Positions 53,619-62,695 of a stretch of 64,000 bases of DNA are shown one piece after another. Under the pieces are notes generated by a model, which saw only the letters and a list, made by a program, of their open reading frames with translations, was not told where the DNA came from and made no database searches. The position numbers and the translations under genes were made by a program. Numbering within the stretch: the stretch's first letter is position 1; each line of letters begins with the position of its first letter. Source of the stretch: JANQLU01 sp964434955 (GTDB taxonomy: Bacteria; Planctomycetota; Planctomycetia; Pirellulales; Pirellulaceae); contig CAYSXI010000004.1 in the NCBI GenBank assembly GCA_964434955.1, positions 1 through 64,000 on the forward strand, in the 5' to 3' direction.

Positions 53619-53817
53619 ATCTTATTCCTGTTGTCCGAGGATCTGTTTGCAATTGGCCGTGTTCGGGCTCGATCCAAGCCGGTTGATTCTTGCCGACCCC
53701 AAGATTCGACCGAGCCGCTGGAGGAGTGGATTTTAGTTTGGATTCAGCCGCGAATCGAGCGGCGGTGAACGGCTGGGCCGTTTTTGGTCCAGAAAGCTCC
53801 AAAGCGTGAGACACTTA

Positions 53818-54180
53818 TCAATTCAGGCGGATCTTGTTCGCTTTCAGAAAGCGCAGAAATTCCTGTGCATCGCGCTTGTGCCGGCGATGGCCTTCGACCC
53901 AGTGATGAGTCGCGTAGAATCGAAAAAGTCCGGCGGCTTCTCCGCCCAGCGATTGAACGGTCTCCGGAATTTGCTGCTGGACTTCGTGCCAGCGTTTATT
54001 CAACAAACCGTTGGCTTGTCGCTCAATTTCGTCCGGATCCAGTTTGGCGAATGCGTCTACATCGCTTGCCGGCACCCCCCACTCCCTGGCCAGGGCTTCA
54101 GCATCCTCACGAAATCGCCGCCGCGCGACCGGGTCACTCAGCAATTTGGCAATCGCGCTGACGAGGTCGGTGTTGTTCAA
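53818..54180 (-). CDS. Small partner protein of the DUF692/MNIO oxidase
   Basis: 120 residues, starting at a TTG at 54180 with GAGG eight bases upstream and overlapping the oxidase gene by 47 bases. The sequence has 'LSDPVARRRFREDAEALARE' at the start, then 'IERQANGLLNKRWHEVQQQI' and 'DAQEFLRFLKAN' at the end. The pattern L-x2-K-R-x2-E-V followed by P, LG, F-x-Y and D-x3-F-x2-L matches, as I recall, the C-terminal extension of many actinobacterial DUF692 proteins, and plays the part that MbnC/TglI/DUF2063 proteins play elsewhere: substrate-peptide recognition. Here it is a separate gene. The assignment rests on motif resemblance and context. Confidence 0.68.
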   Translation of the reverse strand: MNNTDLVSAIAKLLSDPVARRRFREDAEALAREWGVPASDVDAFAKLDPDEIERQANGLLNKRWHEVQQQIPETVQSLGGEAAGLFRFYATHHWVEGHRRHKRDAQEFLRFLKANKIRLN

Positions 54181-54958
54181 GAATTTGCCTCAGTCGAATC
54201 AGTTCTTTTTCAATTTCGTCGATTTCGTCCATCCGCTGGTCTCTCTCCAGGATAACCGCTTGGACCTCGGAGTAGTCGATGACCTCCCTGAAAAGATCCA
54301 TTAGATCCTCCTGAATGGCCGCGCTATGTTGATCTCGATAGCGCCCTTCAACGAGTGAATATCCGACGATGTGTAACTGACGGATATACTCCGGTTGCAC
54401 TTGCCGCAACCAGTCAAGAGCTTCGTAGCCGTGATTCTTGGAGTTAATGAAGAGATTCGTCACATCGAGAAGCAAGCCACAATTGGCCGCGTCGCAAAGT
54501 CGGTTCAAGAACTCCGTTTCGGCCATGGTTCCGCCGACCTGCAAGTCGGACGTGATGTTCTCCAGAATCAACGGCTTCCCGCAAACTTCCCGCACTTCGA
54601 TTGCGTGTTCCGTCAGGACTTGCAATGAATTTTCGTTTTTCGGAACCGGGTTCAGGTGGCCCAGGTCGACACCCCCTGCCCTGGTAAACGCAACATGTTC
54701 GCTCACCCATTCTGCCTTGGCCCAACGGGCAACTTGCGCAAAGCTTTTCAGAACCTGTGAATCCAGCGGTCCGGGGGTCCCCAAAGAAAGTCCCAACCCG
54801 TGAACGTAAAGATGGTATTTTTCGGCGAGATTCTTGAGCGTCGACTCTCCCCCTTCAAAAAAATGTTCAGCCGTGACTTCGAGACAATCCACCGCCTCCG
54901 GTTCGGCCGCAATCCAGTCGTGCATCGCCCGACGATAACCAAGCCCTAATCGCCACAT
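54134..54958 (-). CDS. DUF692 family multinuclear non-haem iron oxidase (MNIO)
   Basis: 274 residues from the ATG at 54958, with GGAGGAGGG about eight bases upstream inside the previous gene; an in-frame TTG at 54991 is less likely. The DUF692 TIM-barrel signature is complete: 'LGLGYRRAMHDWI', 'YVHGLGLSLGTPGPLD' (H53), 'VSEHVAFTRAG' (E88, H89), 'LILENITSDL' (E133, N134), 'CGLLLDVTNLFINSKNHG' (D165, N169), 'IRQLHIVGY' (H196), 'YRDQHSAAI' (D209, H211) and 'AVILERDQRMDE' (E238, D240). Relatives MbnB and TglH use two or three irons to oxidise cysteines of peptide substrates. The Cys-rich protein encoded just upstream is the obvious candidate substrate. Confidence 0.9.
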   Translation of the reverse strand: MWRLGLGYRRAMHDWIAAEPEAVDCLEVTAEHFFEGGESTLKNLAEKYHLYVHGLGLSLGTPGPLDSQVLKSFAQVARWAKAEWVSEHVAFTRAGGVDLGHLNPVPKNENSLQVLTEHAIEVREVCGKPLILENITSDLQVGGTMAETEFLNRLCDAANCGLLLDVTNLFINSKNHGYEALDWLRQVQPEYIRQLHIVGYSLVEGRYRDQHSAAIQEDLMDLFREVIDYSEVQAVILERDQRMDEIDEIEKELIRLRQILEQHRPRQRDCQIAE

Positions 54959-55842
54959 CCGCCACACCCTCCTCCGCAGCCTCCACCACAACTGCTACAG
55001 CTACTGCAGCTGCTCCCGCAATTGCTTCCGCAACTGCTGCAGCTCCAAAATCCACTTCGCCTGCCCTTGCGGTTGTCGCTCAACATGCCGACCACGATGA
55101 TTCCTCCAACGAAAAGAATGAACATGAATGCCGCATGAACAAATACGATCCCTCCAATGGCCACCAGGATAAACAAAGCCGCCAATAGGAACTTGATCCA
55201 AGACAAGCCACCGCTGGAATCTCTGAAAAACTCGTGCCGTTTGCTTTCACCTTGCGTGGTCGTCAATCCAAAAAACAAACCACAAGCTACCACCGACACA
55301 ACCAGGTAGGCGAGGTTGGTTTTTCCCAGCACCAGCGCCCAGGCGATTCTCCCGCCTGCCAAGGCAACCATAAGCGTGAGCGCCAAATAATTGAACTGAT
55401 CCAGCTCCGCGATGGACTTTCGTCCGATCAAAACGCCGGCAATCGAAAGCACCAGCAGAAGGAAATAGATTCCGAGAAACGATCGCCCGTCGATAAATGT
55501 CAAAAACGGTGCCAAAACCAAGGCACCAAGCCCGACCACGACCATCCCCCCATAGAGCATTGTCTTGATCGTCGATTCTGAATCGGCGGTTGAAACCAGC
55601 TGCCGCCCCAGGTGTTCGTGGAACCCACATGCGATGCAGACGACGCCACCCTTCTCCATCGGCGCCAAACACTTTTTGCATTTCTGTTTCGCGGAGGTTG
55701 CTTCCTGGACACCCATCACGGGCGGCTTTCGATTGGGCACCACGAAAACGTTGCCGCAGCTTCGGCAACGCGCCTTTTTACCTGCGTCTTTCTCCTTGAC
55801 TTGAAGCTGGGTGCCGCATCCACACATGAGTTTTACGACCAC
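54946..55842 (-). CDS. Six-helix membrane protein with zinc ribbons and nine-cysteine C-terminal tail (candidate MNIO substrate)
   Basis: 298 residues from a GTG at 55842, with GGAGGAGG just upstream in the end of the previous gene. Two zinc ribbons come first (C7, C9, C26, C29 and C55, C58, C69, C72), then six hydrophobic helices at about 96-116, 122-141, 152-172, 176-195, 216-235 and 236-254. The last 31 residues are Cys, Gly and Ser almost only, with cysteines at 268, 271, 275, 279, 282, 285, 289, 293 and 296. An even helix number puts the tail in the cytosol, beside the oxidase. The tail codons overlap the oxidase start by 13 bases. It could instead bind metal unmodified. Confidence 0.82.
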   Translation of the reverse strand: MVVKLMCGCGTQLQVKEKDAGKKARCRSCGNVFVVPNRKPPVMGVQEATSAKQKCKKCLAPMEKGGVVCIACGFHEHLGRQLVSTADSESTIKTMLYGGMVVVGLGALVLAPFLTFIDGRSFLGIYFLLLVLSIAGVLIGRKSIAELDQFNYLALTLMVALAGGRIAWALVLGKTNLAYLVVSVVACGLFFGLTTTQGESKRHEFFRDSSGGLSWIKFLLAALFILVAIGGIVFVHAAFMFILFVGGIIVVGMLSDNRKGRRSGFWSCSSCGSNCGSSCSSCSSCGGGCGGGCGGCGD

Positions 55843-56648
55843 CGAGATCCTCCTCCTTCGGAAGAATCGTTGCTTACCTCGATGACTTCGACCGAATCTG
55901 GAATCGCATCGACGACTCGCGCTGCGCTATCGACAAAACCGATCATCTCAAGCGCCAAGCTAACCAGCAGGTCCTCGGCGGAAGCGGGTGAGATTCGTTT
56001 GACCTGGTCCATGATCATTCGAAAGCTGGCGCCGCTCAAACCGAGTTTTTCACATGCCGCTTGGCATGCACCAATCGAGTTCACGGACTCGGACTCCGCG
56101 TCAACTAGCATCGCGGCGGCCAACAGCGTCGACTCAAGCGCGGCCGCACAGCGTTCAAGCGATGCACGCAAAAGGTGTCGACGCTTGCGATCCATCACCA
56201 ATCGATTGACCAGACGCATCTTAAGATTCTTGAATTCCTGCTCGCAGCGCAAACGCAAATGCACGAGCTGAATATCCAGATCCCTGAGAACATCGTTGCC
56301 AATCAGGACCCGGTAGTTCTTTTTCATTTCAAGAAAACGAACCGGGAAAACATCCGTCGTTCGATCCAATTCGTCCCGGGACTGGATCAAAAGCGAAACC
56401 GGATGCTTTGTGTTGAACGATTCGAAGACATTCGAAAGCGAGTCGAACAGAGCCAAGTCAAAATCAGAAAGTACCAGCAGTAGCTTGAGCGGCTGCGAGA
56501 TTTCCGATGAATCCGCATCCGGGTCAGCGTAAGCTCCCCATACAATGAGCGATTCCAGTTTTTGCCCCAATGACTTCTGCAACCGATTCGGAACCGAAGC
56601 CAAGATTTTTTCGGGCGATTCACCTCCAATAGTCCATGGCAAAACCAT
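55833..56648 (-). CDS. Nucleotidyltransferase-fold-like protein of unknown function
   Basis: 271 residues from the ATG at 56648 (a GTG two codons upstream is also possible; GGGG lies close by). The N-terminal part 'LIVWGAYADPDADSSEISQP' and 'LKLLLVLSDFDLALFDSL' resembles the nucleotidyltransferase fold, and 'DVFPVRFLEMKKNYRVLIGN' with 'VHLRLRCEQEFKNLKMRLV' matches a bacterial family of that type with a helical C-terminal half. The usual G-S and D-x-D catalytic residues are not seen, so it is probably inactive as a transferase. Its last ten bases overlap the Cys-tail membrane protein gene. It is the first gene of the four-gene cassette. Confidence 0.7.
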   Translation of the reverse strand: MVLPWTIGGESPEKILASVPNRLQKSLGQKLESLIVWGAYADPDADSSEISQPLKLLLVLSDFDLALFDSLSNVFESFNTKHPVSLLIQSRDELDRTTDVFPVRFLEMKKNYRVLIGNDVLRDLDIQLVHLRLRCEQEFKNLKMRLVNRLVMDRKRRHLLRASLERCAAALESTLLAAAMLVDAESESVNSIGACQAACEKLGLSGASFRMIMDQVKRISPASAEDLLVSLALEMIGFVDSAARVVDAIPDSVEVIEVSNDSSEGGGSRWS

Positions 56649-57210
56649 TGACACCCCATCAGTTAGCCCTTTTTGATTCCCCTCAATGTCTCACAACATC
56701 CCCCTATTCGTCGAAAAAAAAGAATTATTGGGCCATTTTTTCAACTAAACAGCAAAACAAGGCCTAACACTCCAGCGATTCCCGGCATGCCCCGGCCGAA
56801 ACCGTCTCGTGCAGCGTCGCAGAAACCCGCGGCCCTGCGACATAAAAACCCACGGTTTTCGCTGCATTGACTTGATATTTTTTTCGCCGATTTCATGGCG
56901 GAGTCTGAATCAGTTCTTCGAGATCCGAGTGAAGACTCACGTTCTTCCGAGTATTCCCGTAAATCAATTTTTGACGTCGTTGATCGTGTGCATTAGGCCA
57001 GAGTCGCGGTCCTCGCCCTGAACGTCACCGCGAAAGAGGCGAACGCCCAATTCAAGTCGACGTTTAGCTACTAGAAAACCGAGGCCCGTTCCAGGAACTC
57101 AAACACTCTCCTCCAAGTTCGAGTCCTGCTGAGCTTCGGTTCTGCCGAAGTTCTCATCTCGGCCGGAGCACCGCGCAACCCCGCGCGGTGCTCTTCTACC
57201 GATTGCCTCG
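56649..57210. other. Intergenic region with two hairpins, no gene
   Basis: 562 bases between the first gene of the MNIO cassette and the M28 peptidase gene, both on the minus strand. The part near 56649-56760 is A/T-rich and probably carries the cassette promoter. Near the peptidase end are a 6-bp hairpin (57134-57150) and an 11-bp perfect hairpin (57166-57176 with 57183-57193, six-base loop). They lie after the peptidase stop codon and could protect or end its mRNA, although neither is followed by a T-run. I see no convincing frame or RNA gene. Confidence 0.55.
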
Positions 57211-58644
57211 TTATTTGTTCACGTGTTCACGAGAAAGCATGTGATCCAGATCAGCGATCCCGAACGCACCCAGGGCAATCACAATTGACGAGTGCTTTTG
57301 ATATTCGGGGACGATGGTTTCATACGTATCGTATTGAGTGTGGTGCGTGGTTCGATAAACGGCTCTTCCCTTCTGACGCCAGAAAAACCCGGGGACACCG
57401 GCGCGAATGAATGAGACGTGATCACTTCCCCCGCGAGCACGGAGAGTCGGAACTTCCGTAAGTTCAAAAGGCATCTGCTCGGGATTCAGCTTCATGGCTG
57501 GACCGAAAACGGACTCAAAGTCTTCCTTCATGCTTTTGGGGGTCAGGATTCCCGCGCAGTAGTTCGTTCCCCCGTCATGCACCAGAACGGCCGAGATGTT
57601 TTTCATCTCCTTGGGGTTCTGCTTCACATACGCCAATGACCCCAAGAGCCCTTGTTCCTCCCCTGACCAAAGCATGAAACGAATCGTCCGTTTCGGTTTC
57701 ACACCCGCCGCCATCAATATTCGCGCGGCCTCCATCGCCGTCGCGCATCCAGCCGCATTGTCTGTCGCTCCTGTTGCGCCATCCCAGGAATCGATGTGAC
57801 CTCCGACGATTACGCATTCTTCCGGTTTCTCCGTCCCCGGAATTTCCGCGATCACGTTGTAAAGCGGAACCGGCCCTTTTCGAAAATGATTTCGGATATC
57901 AAACCCAAGCTTGACTTTCTCTCCATCCGCGACCAGTTTGATAATCTCGTCAAACTGTTTCTTCAGCAAATTGATTTCGGGAATCGTCGGCAGGTTCTTT
58001 GGATCAACACGATAGTTGCCGCCAGTCAGAATCCTTTCGTCAGAAGTTGAGCTGACAAAACCCGCCGGTTCAAACTCCGCCAGCGCTGCCTTCAGCTCGC
58101 GATATTTAGTGAAGGCTTCCCGGCTTCGTCTCGAAGGACGCTTAAGGAAAACGTAAGCGCCCTTCATTTTCTCCTTCTGTTCTTTTGCCGCTTCCGCCGT
58201 TTCTGGGGCGATCACAACGAAGCCAACCACGCGACCTTTGGTACCGGAGGTCCACGCGTTCGTTCCGAAAGAAAGATTCATTGTTTTGGGCTCCAACATT
58301 CGGCCCGTGGATGGCCCCCGTTCGAACCCAACAGGGAACTCGCCCCATTTCTCAAGGCGGCAGTTTTTGAGCCCCATTTTCTTGAATTCGTCTCGCGCCC
58401 ATTCGCAACCTGCCTGCAACCCTTCGGATCCCGTCAGCCGAGGGCCAATACGATTCGTCAAATAATCCAGGTGTGCCTGGACCTGGTTGTCTTTGGTTCC
58501 AGCTTCGATGATCGCGTCGGCGGCCGACGGTTTTTTCGTTTCGACGATACGAGTTTCGACGACCTGTTGCGCCCCGATCGACGCAGCAAGAACGAAGACA
58601 AGGCCGCAGGCGATCAACGCCGTCCCAAGTCTTGAATGGATCAT
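57211..58644 (-). CDS. Exported M28-family zinc aminopeptidase
   Basis: The ATG at 58644 has GGAG eight bases upstream and starts a signal peptide ('LGTALIACGLVFVLAASIGA'); the frame runs further back but overlaps the sigma gene region. The 477-residue protein has the two-zinc site of M28: H283 and D285 ('GGHIDSWDGATGATDNAAGC'), bridging D295, catalytic E329 and ligand E330 ('WSGEEQGLLGSLAY'), D357 ('VHDGGTNYC') and a final His in 'RTTHHTQYDTYETIVPEYQK'. A PA-like insert lies between about 120 and 260. It would trim amino acids or peptides in the periplasm. 79 bases separate it from the upstream sigma factor gene. Confidence 0.94.
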   Translation of the reverse strand: MIHSRLGTALIACGLVFVLAASIGAQQVVETRIVETKKPSAADAIIEAGTKDNQVQAHLDYLTNRIGPRLTGSEGLQAGCEWARDEFKKMGLKNCRLEKWGEFPVGFERGPSTGRMLEPKTMNLSFGTNAWTSGTKGRVVGFVVIAPETAEAAKEQKEKMKGAYVFLKRPSRRSREAFTKYRELKAALAEFEPAGFVSSTSDERILTGGNYRVDPKNLPTIPEINLLKKQFDEIIKLVADGEKVKLGFDIRNHFRKGPVPLYNVIAEIPGTEKPEECVIVGGHIDSWDGATGATDNAAGCATAMEAARILMAAGVKPKRTIRFMLWSGEEQGLLGSLAYVKQNPKEMKNISAVLVHDGGTNYCAGILTPKSMKEDFESVFGPAMKLNPEQMPFELTEVPTLRARGGSDHVSFIRAGVPGFFWRQKGRAVYRTTHHTQYDTYETIVPEYQKHSSIVIALGAFGIADLDHMLSREHVNK

Positions 58645-58723
58645 TTTGATAGCTCCGGAATAGGTTGATGTGACAAAGAGCGGTTCGAATATGATTTGAA
58701 TTGATTGGCTAGTCATTGATTGG

Positions 58724-59302
58724 CTAGTCCAAGTCAAAATTACTCATCTCGTCGCGTACGAGTTTTAACACTCGCGACTTGATTTGGTACACCTGGTCTG
58801 GATTCATGTTGGTTTGCCGGCAAACGGATTCTACACTGGCGGCCTCTTCCGTCAGCAAATGAAACACCTCAAATGTTTCGGGCTTCACCCGCTTCCGGAC
58901 CTGGCTCACACAAAATCGAAGATGATGGAGACGCCAGTTTCTCTCGAAAATCTCATCGATCGAAAGCTCGCCGGCTTTGAGATTTCCCAAATCACTGCTT
59001 TCCGCATTCGCCATTTTCTTGCGACGAAACAAGTCAATTACGCGCCGATTGACCATGGTTCGGAGCCAAGCACGAAATCCGCCTTTGTCCGATTCATAGT
59101 CAAAGGAAACAATATTTTTGACAATCGACTCATAGCATGACGACTGAATTTCTTCGGCGTCGTCATGGGAAAGGCCTCGATCTCGAGCATAGGAATATAG
59201 CAACGGAGAGTAGAGATCAAAAAACTCGTTCCAGGCTTCGTTGTCGTCGCGATTCTTGACGCGCACGAGCAAACTGGGGCGAGTTGGATCCATCATGTTC
59301 AT
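58724..59302 (-). CDS. ECF-family RNA polymerase sigma factor
   Basis: 192 residues. I take the ATG at 59302, which overlaps the kinase stop by four bases (ATGA); the frame is open a little further up. Region 2 contains 'DDNEAWNEFFDLYSPLLYSY', 'HDDAEEIQSSCYESIVKNI' and 'FRAWLRTMVNRRVIDLFRRK'; region 4 contains 'EEAASVESVCRQTNMNPDQV', the helix-turn-helix. It belongs to the planctomycete ECF groups that pair with Ser/Thr kinases instead of a classical anti-sigma factor. Here the kinase gene comes first. The M28 peptidase gene downstream could be in the same operon. Confidence 0.9.
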   Translation of the reverse strand: MNMMDPTRPSLLVRVKNRDDNEAWNEFFDLYSPLLYSYARDRGLSHDDAEEIQSSCYESIVKNIVSFDYESDKGGFRAWLRTMVNRRVIDLFRRKKMANAESSDLGNLKAGELSIDEIFERNWRLHHLRFCVSQVRKRVKPETFEVFHLLTEEAASVESVCRQTNMNPDQVYQIKSRVLKLVRDEMSNFDLD

Positions 59303-62300
59303 TTGCGATCCGATTGTTTCGTGTCCCAAATCAGGATGGAACCGCCAAATGTCCCCACGGCAAATCGGCGTTCATCGGGACTGACCGAAAGCGTGTTGGC
59401 ATAGCCGTTGAGATCCCGAAGCGTGTAAACCACCGTACGACGTTGGGTATCCCAGAATTTGATTTTACCGTCCCTGGCGGTCGTCAATAGCCGCCTGCCG
59501 CTGGGCGAATAACTCAAGTCCTGAATGCCATCAACGTGATCGGCCAAGACGGCCGTGGTTTTTCCGCTCTCGATTGCATTGACATGAACCTCCATGTGCC
59601 GTCCCGTGAAAGCCACCGACTTTCCGTCAGGCGAAAATGCGATCGGCGATCGTAAGACTTCAAAGGGAATCGGCTTGCGTTCCCAATGCCGAATCAACTC
59701 ACCACTTTCTGCGTTTTTTACGACGAGGGACTTGCCCGTTACCACCGCCAATTGATTGGTCATGGAATGAACGGCCATGCCGCGGATGGGATTCTCAAAC
59801 TCGATGACTCGATGATTCTTTTCCAAATCGTCCAACCGGGTGACAATGACGCGACGGTCCTGGCCTCCCGAAAACACTTCTTGGGAAGACTGGTCAAACT
59901 GAATACCAACAACGCTTCCGCGATGGGGTTCCAATCGCGTGATTTTCCTGTCGCGCAAATTGCAAATTCGCACCATCCCTTTCTCGGTCCCCCAAGCAAC
60001 CCATTTGCCATCGCGCGAAAAGTCGAGGGCCGTTACATTTTCCTTTTCATCAAAAAGGGTCTCCACCGATCGTGGTTCATTCAACTTCCAGAGCTTGACC
60101 GCCCCCGAGTTACCTCCGCTAGCCAATTGCGAATCATCCTTTCCAAACCGCACATGGCGGAGCGAACTGAAATCGGCTTGGCGGAGTTGACCTTCAAACC
60201 CGACATTCAGAGGCCACAACTTGACCATTCCGGCGGAAGACGAAACCAATGTGGACTCGTCCGGACTCAGGTCCGCCCATTCCAATCCTTTCGCACTTCC
60301 CCAAATCACACGATCCGGCACCCAGGTCCAGGCGTTCCAGACCCGAATCGTCCGGTCGTCGCTCGACGAAATCAGTTTCCGCCCGTCCTGGGTGTACTGA
60401 ACGGAACGCACAAAGCCTTGATGGCCGTAAACCGTGCGCAGCAAACGCCCGCTTTTGACCGACCAAACCTTGATAAGTCCATCATTGCCACCTGTCACAA
60501 TCCACTTTCCGCTCGGACTGATCACCAGGTCGCTAATCCAATCGCCATGACCGTCCAGTTTTCGAATGACTTCGCCTGTTTCAAAATCCCAAATTCGGAT
60601 TTCAAAGTCGGCCGTCACCAGAATCTTTTGTTCTGGATCAATCGCCGATGCGAAGTGCGGTCCCTCGTGTTTCATGAATCGTCGTTTAAGAGAATAGTCT
60701 TTGACGTACCAGAGGGACGTCACACCGGGCGTTTGTCCGTCCCATCCGCAACTGGCAACCAGGTAGTTTCCGTCTTTGGAGTAGTTCAAGCTATTGACAT
60801 TTTGGCTACCGGCCTGAAACGTCGCGACGCGCTCAAAGGATTCACGCTGGTAGATCTCAACCGCCCCATCGATCAACCCGACTGCGACCTGGTCACCGTT
60901 CGGGTGCAAGGCGATGGAAACCGCTGCCCCTCCAACTTCATGAGTCGAAAGTAGCTTCAATGACTGGCTGTCGAAAATCCGAAGCTTTGCGTCGCGACCG
61001 GCGGCCAGGATTTGTCTCCCGTCAACCGAATGCCGTACCTGTCGTAAACCCGTCTTGGTTTGGGCCGAAGTGTTTTGACTCAGGTCGACCCGTCCAAGTA
61101 GCAACCACCATTCGAGATCCCGCTGATGTTTGGGCACGTCCGACAGGTTTCGCACGGCGTCATGCACATCATAAAGACGCAATGAAGCGTCAGCTGCAGC
61201 GATCCTGGCCGTCATCGCGTTGAACGATTCGTCTTCTCTGGCCAGGTTCGCTTTATGGGCTTCTTCAACCGCCAATCCGCGGGCCTTTTTTTCGGCTGCC
61301 TGTGATTTCTTGGCCAGGTTGCGATCCTCGACCGCTTGCCAGTAGTAAATCGAAACGACCAGCAACGCCACGATCATCGTCGCGAGCACGGCCGATGCCG
61401 CCATCGCAAGTCGTCGATGCCTGGCGACGGTTTTTCGAAAGACATACCAAGTACTGTCCCGCTTGGCATCGATGGCATCCCCATCAAGGTAGCGTTTCAA
61501 GTCGGCAGCCAACAATTTCGCATTGGCGTAGCGTCGGCTGGGATCCTTGGAAAGGGACTTGAGTAAAATTGTCTCCAGATCGTCGTCCAGGCCGTTCAAG
61601 TACCGCGATGGTTTCGTCGGATCCGTTCCTGAAATATGTGACAACGTTTCCACGATGGAGCCCGTTACATCATAGGGCAAGCGGCCCGTTAATAATTCGT
61701 AGAGGACGACCCCCAGGGAATAGACATCGCTTCGCGTATCCATCAGTTCTGGATTCGCCTGGGCTTGTTCCGGAGACGCGTAGGCAAGGGTTCCCACAAA
61801 TTCGCCGGTCATGGTTCTCGGAGAATGACCGACGATGGTATCTTCTTCCATCAGCTTGGCGAGCCCGAAGTCCAAGACGTGCGGTCGGTTTTCGCCGTCG
61901 ACCAGGATATTCGCCGGTTTGAGATCTCGATGGATCACGCCGCGCTCGTGTGCGAATCCGACGGCCTCACAAACTTCCAGGAACAACTCAACGGTTCGAC
62001 GATACGAGGACCTTCCCGATCGCTGACTGCCAAACGAAATCTTTGATAGTGGTTCGCCATCGACAAACTCCATCGCGCAGTAGGGCTGGTTCTCGGAGAT
62101 TCCGCTATCGTAAATCGTAACGATGCCGGGATGATTCAGCCGAGAAGCAAGATCAACTTCTCGCTCAAAACGAAACTTTTGTCGGGGCGTGGCAAAGGTG
62201 CCCTGAAGGATAAATTTCAAGGCAACGATTCGATTGGTCGAAAGTTGTTTCGCCTTGAAGACAACGCCCTGCCCACCCCGGTGAATCTCTTCCAGAACCT

Positions 62301-62442
62301 CATAATTCGGAACGTTCCGACGAAACAAACGTGGCTTGGATTTCGGTTCAGGCGTATCGGTAGGCGACAAGTTCGCGGGAGAGAACGCGGCTTGCTTTAT
62401 CTCTTCAAAGAGTCGATCGGAATCGCTGGAACCGTTTTTCAT
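59299..62442 (-). CDS. Membrane Ser/Thr protein kinase with C-terminal WD40 repeats
   Basis: 1047 residues. The kinase domain spans about 47-315: 'IHRGGQGVVFKAKQ' glycine loop, K76, H171-R-D173 in 'VIHRDLKPANILVD', D191-F-G, and 'GTLAYASPEQAQANPELMDT'. One transmembrane helix at about 349-371 is followed by a charged coiled coil (380-410). From about 475 to the end there are WD40 repeats with units such as 'GHGDWISDLVISPSGKWIVT' and 'HVDGIQDLSYSPSGRRLLTT', enough for one or two propellers. The propeller lies outside the cytosol and may sense a ligand or protein. The sigma factor gene overlaps its stop codon, so they probably work as a pair. Confidence 0.94.
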   Translation of the reverse strand: MKNGSSDSDRLFEEIKQAAFSPANLSPTDTPEPKSKPRLFRRNVPNYEVLEEIHRGGQGVVFKAKQLSTNRIVALKFILQGTFATPRQKFRFEREVDLASRLNHPGIVTIYDSGISENQPYCAMEFVDGEPLSKISFGSQRSGRSSYRRTVELFLEVCEAVGFAHERGVIHRDLKPANILVDGENRPHVLDFGLAKLMEEDTIVGHSPRTMTGEFVGTLAYASPEQAQANPELMDTRSDVYSLGVVLYELLTGRLPYDVTGSIVETLSHISGTDPTKPSRYLNGLDDDLETILLKSLSKDPSRRYANAKLLAADLKRYLDGDAIDAKRDSTWYVFRKTVARHRRLAMAASAVLATMIVALLVVSIYYWQAVEDRNLAKKSQAAEKKARGLAVEEAHKANLAREDESFNAMTARIAAADASLRLYDVHDAVRNLSDVPKHQRDLEWWLLLGRVDLSQNTSAQTKTGLRQVRHSVDGRQILAAGRDAKLRIFDSQSLKLLSTHEVGGAAVSIALHPNGDQVAVGLIDGAVEIYQRESFERVATFQAGSQNVNSLNYSKDGNYLVASCGWDGQTPGVTSLWYVKDYSLKRRFMKHEGPHFASAIDPEQKILVTADFEIRIWDFETGEVIRKLDGHGDWISDLVISPSGKWIVTGGNDGLIKVWSVKSGRLLRTVYGHQGFVRSVQYTQDGRKLISSSDDRTIRVWNAWTWVPDRVIWGSAKGLEWADLSPDESTLVSSSAGMVKLWPLNVGFEGQLRQADFSSLRHVRFGKDDSQLASGGNSGAVKLWKLNEPRSVETLFDEKENVTALDFSRDGKWVAWGTEKGMVRICNLRDRKITRLEPHRGSVVGIQFDQSSQEVFSGGQDRRVIVTRLDDLEKNHRVIEFENPIRGMAVHSMTNQLAVVTGKSLVVKNAESGELIRHWERKPIPFEVLRSPIAFSPDGKSVAFTGRHMEVHVNAIESGKTTAVLADHVDGIQDLSYSPSGRRLLTTARDGKIKFWDTQRRTVVYTLRDLNGYANTLSVSPDERRFAVGTFGGSILIWDTKQSDRK

Positions 62443-62695
62443 GGGATGCCTCAGAACGATTCATTGTAGCCAAAACGGAAACGAAAAGACTTCATTGAAC
62501 CGCCCTCGCAAAATCGGATTTAGAAACTTTCAGGAAAGATTGCTTGTTCCGCCATCATCCCGTCCAGTTTTAATTACCATCCTTCAACTTCCGCCTTGGT
62601 AACTTTAACATCCGGCTCGGACGACTCACTGCGAAAGGGATCCATCCGCGTTACAATGAGCCAATCCTTGAATGATATTTCACCGGAGTCAACAA

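Noticed and set aside
54946..55050. Cys-rich tail considered as an ordinary zinc ribbon or metallothionein
   Set aside because: Spacings (2-3 residues throughout) and the lack of any other residue types do not fit a zinc ribbon. Metallothionein-like binding remains possible, but the adjacent MNIO gene makes an enzyme substrate more likely.
57100..57160. GTTCGAGTCC resembling the T-arm of a tRNA
   Set aside because: The flanking bases do not form the T stem, and no anticodon or acceptor arm can be folded around it.
58645..58737. N-terminal extension of the M28 peptidase frame into the sigma factor gene end
   Set aside because: The ATG at 58644 has a good ribosome-binding site and begins a normal signal peptide.
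59686..60954. A 422-codon open frame on the plus strand, opposite the WD40 part of the kinase gene
   Set aside because: No recognisable domain, composition typical of antisense frames, and the WD40 repeats on the other strand are clear.
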